The notes under the pieces: generated by a model | What the model was told of the DNA's origin: nothing | The model's input: the letters and a program-made list of their open reading frames with translations, nothing else | Databases searched by the model: none | In this document: in pieces, positions 23,763 to 31,316 of the stretch | Layout: every line of letters starts with the position of its first letter | How positions within the stretch are numbered: position 1 is the first letter of the stretch | Made by a program: the position numbers and the translations under genes | DNA from: Aigarchaeota archaeon | GTDB taxonomy: Archaea > Thermoproteota > Nitrososphaeria_A > Caldarchaeales > Wolframiiraptoraceae | Direction of reading: 5' to 3' | Assembly: GCA_025058515.1 (NCBI GenBank) | Contig: JANXDW010000051.1 | Location: 1-34,370 of the forward strand | DNA length: 34,370 bases

Positions 23763-24122
23763 ATGCCGTTGTTCGTGGTTCATGAACATCATGCTAAGAG
23801 GGCTGGATTGCATTACGATTTAAGATTGGAGATGGAAGGTGTATTGAAGTCTTGGGCTATGAGGAAAGAGCCTCCAATAGTCAAGAACGTTAAGAGATTG
23901 TGTATTCCTCAAGCTGATCATGAATTATCTTACTCTAATTTTGAAGGAGAGATAGTTGAAGGTTATGGTGCTGGAGTTGTCAAGATATGGGATAGAGGAG
24001 ATTATACTCTTCAAGAATATGAGCCAGATAAGAAGATAGTAGTATACATGAATGGATCTAAGCTTAAAGGTAGATACATACTTGTAAATACTGAGAGAGG
24101 TTGGCTATTCTTTAAAGGATAG
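23763..24122 (+). CDS. stand-alone LigD-type 3'-phosphoesterase (PE) domain protein
   Basis: This 119-residue protein equals the PE domain of bacterial LigD, which trims 3'-phosphates and 3'-ribonucleotides at DNA ends before ligation. Core motifs are HHAKRAGLHYDLRLEMEG with H17, D19 and R21 of the active site, SWAMRKEPP, DHELSYSNFEGEIVEGYGAG and WDRGDYTLQEY. The site that is E-D-H in Pseudomonas LigD reads A-D-H here (A51-D52-H53), so one metal-site acid may be missing. No Ku, ligase or polymerase domain is present. The ATG at 23763 is preferred over GTG 23751 because GAGGTGA lies eight bases upstream. Confidence 0.92.
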   Translation: MPLFVVHEHHAKRAGLHYDLRLEMEGVLKSWAMRKEPPIVKNVKRLCIPQADHELSYSNFEGEIVEGYGAGVVKIWDRGDYTLQEYEPDKKIVVYMNGSKLKGRYILVNTERGWLFFKG

Positions 24123-24147
24123 TCGAGATAGATAACGGAAACCACAT

Positions 24148-24187
24148 GGATATACTTAAGTTATCCGATAAGCTAAACTAGTTTATC
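24148..24187. repeat. two adjacent palindromes with GATAA/TTATC half-sites before the second oxidoreductase
   Basis: 24148-24166 is GGATA-(T)-ACTTAAGT-TATCC, symmetrical apart from one extra T. 24167-24187 starts GATAA, ends TTATC and contains the perfect 12-base palindrome TAAACTAGTTTA (24174-24185). Both lie in the 146-base gap between the LigD-type gene and the oxidoreductase start. They could form RNA hairpins at the 3' end of the first transcript or be operators of the second. Confidence 0.35.
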
Positions 24188-24268
24188 AATCTCTTGATTA
24201 GAAAGGATTGTATATTCTATTTAGGAATATTTTTGAGAGAGCCTATGTAAATAAATTTAGGGAAGCTT

Positions 24269-25930
24269 TTGAGAGAAGTCTCGATAAGATTTTCTGGATT
24301 GACTGGTCAAGGTATAGAGTTTGCTACAGAGATACTAGCTGAAGCATGTGTTCTAAAAGGTTTGAATATACATACTTATAGATGGTTTCCAACGATCGTT
24401 AGAGGAGGATACACATTCTCTGAGATAAGAATCTCTGAAGACCCTGTTAAGGCACTTGCAGATACGTTAGACATATTGATATTGTTAGATGAGATAGGAT
24501 TGAGAGATCTTGAAGGTTTCCTAAAAAGAGATAGCATAGTAATAGTAGATGAAGATTTTAGAGAAGTCCAGCTAGATGCAAAGATTATCAAGATACCTTT
24601 GAGAAGAGCTTCAATAGAAACTAAATCAAGATCGAATATCATTGCTATAGGATTTATCTCAGGACTTCTTGGTCTAGATATAATGGATATCTCGAAGATC
24701 TTGGAGAAGAAGATTAAGAAGAAAGAGCTTCTTGAATTTAATCTAAAAGGATTAGAATCAGGCTATAGAATATTCTTAGAGAGTGGTCTACCAGATATCA
24801 AGATATCTGGAACAAGTAAGGTCAAGACTATTGTACAAGGGTCTGACCTAGTTGCTCTAGCTGCATTATCTGCTGGCTGTAAATTCTTTGCAGGCTATCC
24901 TATAACTCCTTCAACTGGGATCATGGAGAGGTTGATGAAGTGGATGCCAGAGGTAGGAGGCTTAGCAGTTCAAGTAGAGGATGAGCTAGCTGCGATCAAC
25001 ATGATAATTGGTGCAAGCTATGCTGGGGCGAGAGCTATGACAGTAACTTCAGGACCTGGATTCTCTTTAATGGTTGAGGGGATAGGTTTTGCGGCCATGG
25101 CGGAGGTTCCAATAGTGGTAGTAGATGTTCAGAGGGTTGGTCCAAGCACGGGTCTTCCTACAGCTCATGAACAATCAGATATAGATTTAACCACTCATCC
25201 TTCTCATGGAGATATACCTAGAATAGTTCTCGCACCTTCTATTATAGAAGAATACTATACTATGACTGTTGATGCATTCAAGCTTGCCGATAAGTATAGA
25301 TGCCCCGTAATACTACTCTTAGACCAAGCATATGTAATGAATTATTATAGCATAGATGTTTTAGAGGTGGTTAGAGTTTCTGAACGGAAGACTGTATATA
25401 GACCTAGAGGAGAAATACTCCAAGTATTTCCTAGATATACTGATCTAGAAGATTTACCTTCTCCACCTCTTGAAGGATACCTGATAGTTGCAAGTAGTGT
25501 TGAACATGATGAGAGGGGATTGTCCTCGCAAGATGGGTTAGTACATGTAGAGATGTCTATAAGGAGGATGAAGAAGTTAAGAGAACTTGAAGATAATCCA
25601 ATTAACTGGGAGGTTCTAGGAGAGCTAGATGCTTGTGAAGCCATCGTAAGCGTAGGATCATGTAGACCTGCTGTAGAAGAAGCATTGAGTAAGATTAAAG
25701 ATAAGAAGATAATGCATATTCCTCTAAAGCAGTTGTGGCCTCTTCCAAGAAAGCTTGGAGAAGTTTTAGCAAATATAGAAAAAGTATATGTTGTTGAGCA
25801 GAATGCTTCTGGACAGCTCTTAAATTTGATCTCATCTAAGATTCCTAAAAGCTCTGAAGTGAAGAGTATTAGGAAGTTCGATGGTCACCCATTTAGACCT
25901 AGAGAGATCTACCACGAGATAGTAGAGTGA
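24269..25930 (+). CDS. 2-oxoacid:ferredoxin oxidoreductase, fused gamma-alpha subunit
   Basis: This 553-residue protein joins a gamma domain (residues 1-180: IRFSGLTGQGIEFATEIL; FPTIVRGGYTFSEIRIS) to an alpha domain (about 185-553). The alpha domain carries YPITPST (210-216), the signature of the Sulfolobus-type 2-oxoacid and KorA-like enzymes, and VEDELAAINMIIGASYAGARAMTVTSGPG in outline. Substrate could be 2-oxoglutarate or a range of 2-oxoacids. The start is TTG 24269; no closer ATG or GTG gives a full gamma domain. It is followed after 10 bases by the beta subunit. Confidence 0.93.
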   Translation: MREVSIRFSGLTGQGIEFATEILAEACVLKGLNIHTYRWFPTIVRGGYTFSEIRISEDPVKALADTLDILILLDEIGLRDLEGFLKRDSIVIVDEDFREVQLDAKIIKIPLRRASIETKSRSNIIAIGFISGLLGLDIMDISKILEKKIKKKELLEFNLKGLESGYRIFLESGLPDIKISGTSKVKTIVQGSDLVALAALSAGCKFFAGYPITPSTGIMERLMKWMPEVGGLAVQVEDELAAINMIIGASYAGARAMTVTSGPGFSLMVEGIGFAAMAEVPIVVVDVQRVGPSTGLPTAHEQSDIDLTTHPSHGDIPRIVLAPSIIEEYYTMTVDAFKLADKYRCPVILLLDQAYVMNYYSIDVLEVVRVSERKTVYRPRGEILQVFPRYTDLEDLPSPPLEGYLIVASSVEHDERGLSSQDGLVHVEMSIRRMKKLRELEDNPINWEVLGELDACEAIVSVGSCRPAVEEALSKIKDKKIMHIPLKQLWPLPRKLGEVLANIEKVYVVEQNASGQLLNLISSKIPKSSEVKSIRKFDGHPFRPREIYHEIVE

Positions 25931-25940
25931 GGTGAGAGAT

Positions 25941-26816
25941 GTGGAAAAGGTTCTTGAACGGTCTAAGCCTAGATGGTGTCCAGGCTGTGGAGACTTCTCA
26001 GTCTATGAAGCTTTGAAGAGTGCTTTCATCGAGCTAGGTCTAAAACCTGAAGAGATAGTCATCGTCTGTGGTATAGGTTGTGCGACATTCATCTGGAGCT
26101 ACTTAAACACAAATGCTCTTAAAGGAATACATGGAAGAGTCTTACCAGCGGCTACTGGTGTAAAACTGGTTAATCCAGATCTAAAGGTTATAGCTGTATC
26201 TGGAGATGGAGATGCATATAGTATTGGATGTAATCACCTAATTCACGCAGCTAGAAGAAATGTAGAGATAACCTACATCGTAATAGATAATGGAGTATTC
26301 GGGAATACTAGAGGTCAACCATCGCCTACTACTCCTTTGAATTCTATTACGAAGACTACTCCTAGAGGATGGCCTGAGAGACCTTTGGACCCGCTCTTAC
26401 TAGCAATTGTAAGTGGAGCAACTTATGTTGCACAAGGATTCGTAGGAGATATAAAGAGGTTGAAAGAACAGATTAAAGAAGCTATCAGCCATAGTGGATT
26501 CTCTATAATCAATATACTGAGCGTCTGCCCAACTTTTAATCCTATGAGAAGTCTTAGAGAGATTAAAGATAAGATAGTCTATCTAGATGAGCTGGGCTTT
26601 AAACCGGAGAGTAGAAGTGAAGCTATTAGAATTCTTCTCTCAATTCAACAATCTGGTAAACATCCAGTAGGCATAGTATTGAAGACCCGTGAACCTACGT
26701 ATAATGAGTTATTAAATACTAATGAGAGATTAACTACAAAGATAGATTATTGTAAGATAGGTGAGTTGGCTTTAAGAGAGCTAGCTTTAAAGCTTGTCTT
26801 TAAAGATCTATGTTAG
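25941..26816 (+). CDS. 2-oxoacid:ferredoxin oxidoreductase, beta subunit
   Basis: This TPP/[4Fe-4S] catalytic subunit has 291 residues. Cluster ligands are C13 and C16 (WCPGCGD), C47 (GIGC) and C196 (SVCP). The TPP motif is GDGDAYSIGCNHLIHA (from 88). The loop usually seen as L-T-K-G-Q in this class reads NTRGQPSPTTP, so arginine stands where lysine is common; the loop contacts the 2-oxoacid. GTG 25941 is chosen over GTG 25932 because GAGGTGA overlaps the latter and sits five bases before the former. Its stop overlaps the stop of the convergent gene by four bases. Confidence 0.92.
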   Translation: MEKVLERSKPRWCPGCGDFSVYEALKSAFIELGLKPEEIVIVCGIGCATFIWSYLNTNALKGIHGRVLPAATGVKLVNPDLKVIAVSGDGDAYSIGCNHLIHAARRNVEITYIVIDNGVFGNTRGQPSPTTPLNSITKTTPRGWPERPLDPLLLAIVSGATYVAQGFVGDIKRLKEQIKEAISHSGFSIINILSVCPTFNPMRSLREIKDKIVYLDELGFKPESRSEAIRILLSIQQSGKHPVGIVLKTREPTYNELLNTNERLTTKIDYCKIGELALRELALKLVFKDLC

Positions 26817-27163
26817 ATTATTCCATGAGATTTTACGTGTATCCAGTAGACTTCTTCATACTCTGTTGAGTATCCGCAGAATGGGCAGAAGAGTAGTGGA
26901 GGTTCACTCAACACTCCTCCTCCAGATCCCTCATCTTCAACATAGATTTCATCATCTCTTACATAGATCCTCCTATACTTTATCTTAGCTTCTTCTAACC
27001 CAACTCTAATATGTGGTAACACTTCTTCAATACTTAAAGAATCTTTTACTAAAGAATCATCTAATATTATCTCATTATTCTTTATGATAGGCATTATGTA
27101 TCTAGGTGCTAGTTCTTCAGCTAGCTTAACTGCTAGCTTCACCGTGTTTATCGCTATCTGCAT
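26813..27163 (-). CDS. unrecognised small protein with a C-terminal C2H2 zinc finger
   Basis: I do not recognise the family. The 116-residue protein has a basic, helical N-terminal part (MQIAINTVKLAVKLAEELAP), a charged middle, a GSGGG linker at 79-83 and then one zinc finger: C93-x2-C96-x12-H109-x3-H113, exactly the classical C2H2 spacing, three residues before the end. It starts inside the last 38 bases of priL. The ATG at 27163 is preferred over TTG 27178 because of GGTTGAT upstream. Co-transcription with priL suggests a replication or nucleic-acid role, but that is inference. Confidence 0.75.
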   Translation of the reverse strand: MQIAINTVKLAVKLAEELAPRYIMPIIKNNEIILDDSLVKDSLSIEEVLPHIRVGLEEAKIKYRRIYVRDDEIYVEDEGSGGGVLSEPPLLFCPFCGYSTEYEEVYWIHVKSHGII

Positions 27164-28277
27164 CTTTACTTTTATCAACCTTTTCCAGCTCCCTCAGCTT
27201 CCTCTTATAATATGTCATAGGGTTTTTAATATTTCCACAGAATCTACCATTCTCAATACATAGCCCGTTTGTCTTAATCTTACCACAACTCGGAGTAGTG
27301 TACCTAGTTCTACTACCCTTTAAGCCCGCTATATGCTCAACTTGATATCTAGCTATCTTTTCATCGAAGTCGCTTCTCTGAGAATATATCGAGACTACTT
27401 CATCTACTGATACACCTGTATTGATTAAGAAGGAGGCGACTAGGAAGTTTGCGAAATGGCTTACGCTCTCTCCAGAAGTAAGCTTACTGTAAATAGATCT
27501 TATACATGGTGGCCATGCATCCGGTCTCGAGATAGCTGCTACAGCTAAATCCTCAATCTTTCTAATAGGTATCTGGCTTTTTACGTTATTCACTATCTCT
27601 TCTAAGTTTTCAGGTAGCTTCCCAATCTCTCTCTCAGCTTTCTCAATATTCTCCAAGATATATCTCTCAATTCTATCTCTTAGAAGTCTTACAAGTTCTC
27701 GAGCTTCTAGATACACTCTACCCTTATCCACTACTCTATTAACTAGCTTCCAAGCTTGATCATTAATATTAGAAGCAGATTTTAGGTAATCTACTAGACC
27801 TACCGTATAAGCGTATGGCGGATATTCTACCTTCTCTACATCCATCATGAACACATTTCTAGCTATCTCTTGAATAAACTCTGACCATCTTTTAACTTCT
27901 CCCGAGATGACTTCAGATTCATCTCGAATCATCAACTCATTCATTCTCTTCTGGATTATGGAAGCTTCAGCAAGAGCAAACCTCCTCTGCAAGAACTTAT
28001 CTCCAGTCTTCGCAACAATTATAATTGCTAGTGGGAATGATGCTATCTCAGTTTTATCATCTTCAGCAACATCGGAAGGATCAACGTTCTCTCCATACTT
28101 TAAAGCATTGATAACTCTTTTAAACGCTCTCTCAACTATCGGCTTAGTAGATGGAGACTTGAAGGAATCTAGATCGAACCCTAGAGAAAGATATTCTATC
28201 TTAGCTTCAGGGAGGAAAGGGTATCTTGCTTTTGTAGATAATCTAGCTTCAGTAGATGATCTAGTTGATGAGACCAA
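27126..28277 (-). CDS. priL: DNA primase large subunit (PriL)
   Basis: This is the regulatory subunit of the archaeal/eukaryotic-type primase; it binds an iron-sulfur cluster and supports primer initiation with PriS. The four cluster cysteines C258, C331, C340 and C347 are in their expected surroundings: PPCIRSIYSKL, YTTPSCGKIKTNGLC and CGNIKNPMTYYKRKL. SHFANFLVASFLINTGVSVDEV is also typical. It has 383 residues from TTG 28277; no ATG occurs near the N-terminus. A GATATATATC element at 28309-28318 could serve as TATA box. The catalytic PriS is not in the window. Confidence 0.93.
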   Translation of the reverse strand: MVSSTRSSTEARLSTKARYPFLPEAKIEYLSLGFDLDSFKSPSTKPIVERAFKRVINALKYGENVDPSDVAEDDKTEIASFPLAIIIVAKTGDKFLQRRFALAEASIIQKRMNELMIRDESEVISGEVKRWSEFIQEIARNVFMMDVEKVEYPPYAYTVGLVDYLKSASNINDQAWKLVNRVVDKGRVYLEARELVRLLRDRIERYILENIEKAEREIGKLPENLEEIVNNVKSQIPIRKIEDLAVAAISRPDAWPPCIRSIYSKLTSGESVSHFANFLVASFLINTGVSVDEVVSIYSQRSDFDEKIARYQVEHIAGLKGSRTRYTTPSCGKIKTNGLCIENGRFCGNIKNPMTYYKRKLRELEKVDKSKDADSDKHGEASS

Positions 28278-28318
28278 TCGAGTTACCTATATAATTTTAG
28301 GAGAAGAGATATATATCT

Positions 28319-28882
28319 TCATTGGTTTAACGCTTCTTTTAGAATATTCAAGATCTCTGAATCATTCTCTACAAATTCTAATGCTGAGCGATATATCTCT
28401 AACAACTTCTCATTACCTGTCTTCTTTAAATAGATGACCGCCTGTAACCCCATCTCCAGCTTATCTACCAATCCAACTAGCCTTGCTTCCCTACTTTCAC
28501 CTTCTAGATACCTTCTCCAAGCTTCTAAATACTTCTCACCAATATCCTTAGGCATAAGCTTCACTAAAGATTCTATGAATTCTCTCTCAACCCGTTCATA
28601 CTCCCTAATCTTTTCTCTCTTCTGACTTGGAGTTAGATCTCCTATTACTGCTTCTGCTAGATCATGTAATATGGCCATTCGAACTACTTCTACTACGTTT
28701 AATCCTCTTATCTCTGCGAGGATCATCGATAAAGACAATACAGCGAAAGAATGGTCTGCAACAGATTCTGCATCTTCTATACCTCTTTGAATCCATCCCG
28801 TCCTCTTAATCTCTTTAACCTTTGAAATGACCATATGAAATCTATGGATTATCTTAAAGATGTCTACTGACTGTTTCTCCAA
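28319..28882 (-). CDS. HD-domain phosphohydrolase, HDDC2/YfbR 5'-deoxynucleotidase-like
   Basis: This 187-residue metal-dependent hydrolase has the HD signature in order: H in VADHSFAVLSLS, H-D in AILHDLAEAVIGDLTPSQK and a later D in VGLVDKLEMGLQA. That arrangement and the DLAEAVIGD motif match the HDDC2/YfbR branch, which dephosphorylates deoxynucleoside monophosphates. The start is TTG 28882 just after the asnB-like stop (28892), with GGGGTG upstream. It lies upstream of priL, so a role in dNTP balance fits the location, though the specific nucleotide is unknown. Confidence 0.88.
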   Translation of the reverse strand: MEKQSVDIFKIIHRFHMVISKVKEIKRTGWIQRGIEDAESVADHSFAVLSLSMILAEIRGLNVVEVVRMAILHDLAEAVIGDLTPSQKREKIREYERVEREFIESLVKLMPKDIGEKYLEAWRRYLEGESREARLVGLVDKLEMGLQAVIYLKKTGNEKLLEIYRSALEFVENDSEILNILKEALNQ

Positions 28883-28891
28883 CTCTCTTTC

Positions 28892-30169
28892 TCACACCCC
28901 GACGACCTTCTTAATAGATTTCTGAATATTTGAACTATATTGAGCTGCTTTTTTAGGTCTCTCCACCAACTTCTCAGGGATACCTAACAGCTTCGCAACC
29001 TTCTTCAAGATCAATTTTCTGATAACTCTATCTTCTCCAACCAGTTTTACCTCTACTGGTATTGATATAGCTAGATCGTATACTGACCTATCTAGGTATG
29101 GCATAACAAACCTCTTACCTACGAGCGAGCATGCTGAATAATCTCTCTCAATATTCGTCTTATGAAGCATTAAGAGGTCTCTAAGCATCCTTCCTTCAAC
29201 ATATTTCAACCCTTTCTGATAAGCCATCTCAAAATATTTGTAATATCCTCCGAAGAGTTCGTCTGCACCCTGACCTGAGATAACAACTTCTCGAACACTA
29301 TTCGATGCAACTATATAGAATATTGATGCAAGAGATAGATCCATTATAGTTTTCCGTGGAAGACGTGGAGAGAGAAAACCGACAACCTCTTTAACTAAAT
29401 CATTGCTTAAGATAATCTTCCTCAAGTCTAGACCTAGTGTAGATGCTGCTTCTTCTGCCCACTCTAAATCTACAGCATCTGATGTTCCTACAGTTATACA
29501 AGTAAACTTCTTCTCAATCTTCAGAGCTATATAAGTTAAAAGAAGACTGTCTAATCCTCCAGAGAAAGCAATAGTAGAATCTTCTAAGATATTATTGGAG
29601 ACCGATTGATGTAGTCTATCTGAAAGTTCTCCGATGTAGTCTCCAGAAGACCTCTTACGACTATACCATTTATAGATCTTTAATGAGCTGTTCTTCCACT
29701 CAACTATTCTACCTGGTGGAATATGTTCACCACCTTCTAATATACGTGAGAAAGGTGCAGAAGCTATACTACCATCTTCTATCTTGAAGACTATAGGTAT
29801 TGATCCTACGTGATCTCTAAAGAACAATACTCTCTCTTCATCAACTATGAACCCTGAAAAGAATCCGCCTAGATCATTGAGGGTCTTTAAGAAAGCTTCA
29901 ATCGAGATCAAGGATAATGTCTTATGGAAATACTCTAACAACCTTGTTGGATAACAGTCTAGATATAGAATTCTTTTATTATCTAGTTCGATGAAGCTAT
30001 TTGGTGATAAAGCTAAGTAAACTTTTCTACCATTCTGATATTCTACCTCTATTTCTCTATAATCTTTTAATCCAAGAAATCTTAACTTTTGATAAACTTG
30101 ATCACGTTCTTTCTCTATCTTGATCTCTCTACCTATGGATAAATAGTATATGCTTGGCTCTAAGCTCAT
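28892..30169 (-). CDS. asparagine synthetase B-like ATP-pyrophosphatase with degenerate glutaminase domain
   Basis: This 425-residue protein has the synthetase half intact: PP-loop SGGLDS at 203-208, EWAEEAASTLGLDL, and ISGQGADELFGGYYKYFEM, the typical AsnB C-terminal motif, then VMPYLDRSVYDLA. The N-terminal Ntn half is shortened and lacks the catalytic Cys2: it begins MSLEPSIYYLS instead of MCGI, while FFRDHVGSIPI and PPGRIVEW remain from the fold. It probably uses free ammonia or a separate glutaminase, or makes a different amide. A GATAAAAGC element sits about 30 bases upstream. A short palindrome, AGTTCA-TGG-TGAACT, lies at 30209-30223. Confidence 0.85.
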   Translation of the reverse strand: MSLEPSIYYLSIGREIKIEKERDQVYQKLRFLGLKDYREIEVEYQNGRKVYLALSPNSFIELDNKRILYLDCYPTRLLEYFHKTLSLISIEAFLKTLNDLGGFFSGFIVDEERVLFFRDHVGSIPIVFKIEDGSIASAPFSRILEGGEHIPPGRIVEWKNSSLKIYKWYSRKRSSGDYIGELSDRLHQSVSNNILEDSTIAFSGGLDSLLLTYIALKIEKKFTCITVGTSDAVDLEWAEEAASTLGLDLRKIILSNDLVKEVVGFLSPRLPRKTIMDLSLASIFYIVASNSVREVVISGQGADELFGGYYKYFEMAYQKGLKYVEGRMLRDLLMLHKTNIERDYSACSLVGKRFVMPYLDRSVYDLAISIPVEVKLVGEDRVIRKLILKKVAKLLGIPEKLVERPKKAAQYSSNIQKSIKKVVGV

Positions 30170-30256
30170 CCAATTATCATTCTTGTCCTCAGCTTTTATC
30201 TCTTCTACAGTTCATGGTGAACTAGAATTTCATGATAGTCTTTTCAAACATGAATT

Positions 30257-30739
30257 TTAAACTCCTAGGAATAGATCTCTCTCCTCGATCCCTACCATAT
30301 GGAATACTTCTTCTTCAACTTTAGTTGGTACAACCTCTTGCTTCATCTTCAGATCTCGATATTTTCTATAAAATGCTTGCCTAACTTCTTCAACTTGTTT
30401 GAATAGTTCTTCTCCATTCTTGTATGTAGAGAACCTCTTCTTTACTTTAAATCCTTTATCAGTCTTCACCGTTAAGTAGTATACTATTCTTCCACCATGT
30501 TCCATCCAGTTCTCCACGATCTTTTTCTTAGGCTTAGCCTCAGCGGTTACGAGGATTGAGTATAGAACCTTCGCCCCAGATTCTTCAACCATTACATCTA
30601 CAGCGAACCCACATTTACCATGCCTCATGTATATCGCCTTCTCATGAGGGAGGTGTCTATGTGTTGCCAAGCCAACTACATTATCTCTAGAAATAAGATT
30701 TACGATCTCATTAGTTATATTGGAAACCTTTACTACCAT
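30257..30739 (-). CDS. unrecognised 160-residue protein
   Basis: I do not recognise this protein. It is soluble, lysine-rich and has no membrane segment or cysteine pair. Residues 20-60 (DNVVGLATHRHLPHEKAIYMRHG) contain clustered histidines, then a beta-rich part (GFAVDVMVEESGAKVLYSILV, YYLTVKTDKGFKVKKRFS) and a charged helical C-terminus. The ATG at 30739 is preceded by TTTTTATC at about 30762-30770, fitting a near-leaderless start. It may be co-transcribed with the asnB-like gene 87 bases downstream. Codon use resembles its neighbours, so it looks native. Confidence 0.75.
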   Translation of the reverse strand: MVVKVSNITNEIVNLISRDNVVGLATHRHLPHEKAIYMRHGKCGFAVDVMVEESGAKVLYSILVTAEAKPKKKIVENWMEHGGRIVYYLTVKTDKGFKVKKRFSTYKNGEELFKQVEEVRQAFYRKYRDLKMKQEVVPTKVEEEVFHMVGIEERDLFLGV

Positions 30740-30904
30740 GCATTAGATCGCTTTAAATGAGGATAAAAATGTTTACCTACAATAGTACGTTAAATGAATT
30801 AGCAAATTCTTCTTAGACTTTGGGTTGACTAAGTCTCCGTCCAAATAAAAATTTTATCTCTATAAATAAAGAGAATGTGAAGTTGGAGAAGTGAAGAGTG
30901 GTTT

Positions 30905-31279
30905 TTATACTGGAGGAGGTGGTGGAGGTGGAGGCAATCCAGCAGATCTTATTAATTCATCATATTTGAGATATGCTATAAGTAGGAGTATTCCTATTAT
31001 TATCCCTCCAAGTATGAACCCTATCACCATCCAGGTTAACGTTTTATTCTTTGCTTCTTGATATCTACGTTCATCGACTAACTCTGAAATTGATTTAATA
31101 TTTAGATATATTATAATGTCGACTACTCCGAAGATTATGAAGACTATACCCATTAAGAATATTAGTGTAATCGCTCCTATGATTATATACAGTATACCGA
31201 AAATTAATGCAATTATAGCTGAGATGTTCAATAGAGATTTAATAGTTTCAGCTTCAGGGGGTACACTATAACTACTCAT
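30905..31279 (-). CDS. small integral membrane protein with octaproline C-terminus
   Basis: This 124-residue protein has three or four membrane segments: about 19-36, 38-58 and 82-103. The first two are very rich in isoleucine (IIALIFGILYIIIGAITLIF). A basic/acidic loop (SELVDERRYQEAKNKTL) lies between, and the tail reads GLPPPPPPPPV with eight consecutive prolines. No family beyond general DUF-type four-helix membrane proteins is evident. A clear TATA element at 31307-31316 gives a near-leaderless start. The 165-base gap to the next gene downstream holds only short imperfect repeats. Confidence 0.78.
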   Translation of the reverse strand: MSSYSVPPEAETIKSLLNISAIIALIFGILYIIIGAITLIFLMGIVFIIFGVVDIIIYLNIKSISELVDERRYQEAKNKTLTWMVIGFILGGIIIGILLLIAYLKYDELIRSAGLPPPPPPPPV

Positions 31280-31306
31280 ATAAAGTCGATTGTGTATAGG
31301 GTTCCC

Positions 31307-31316
31307 GATATATAAG
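31307..31316 (-). promoter_or_regulatory. TATA box of the small membrane protein gene
   Basis: The minus strand reads CTTATATATC, centred 33 bases before the ATG at 31279. Initiation about 26 bases downstream leaves a leader of only a few bases. Confidence 0.5.

Noticed and set aside
25932-25940. GTG 25932 as start of the oxidoreductase beta subunit
   Set aside because: This GTG is part of the GAGGTGA ribosome-binding site; GTG 25941 has proper spacing.
28309-28318. GATATATATC palindrome between priL and the HD gene
   Set aside because: A 10-base AT palindrome is common by chance; kept only as a possible TATA box in the priL entry.
30804-30835. Possible hairpin with AGACTT/AAGTCT arms downstream of the membrane protein gene
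   Set aside because: Only six paired bases with a ten-base loop and no T-run; too weak to call.
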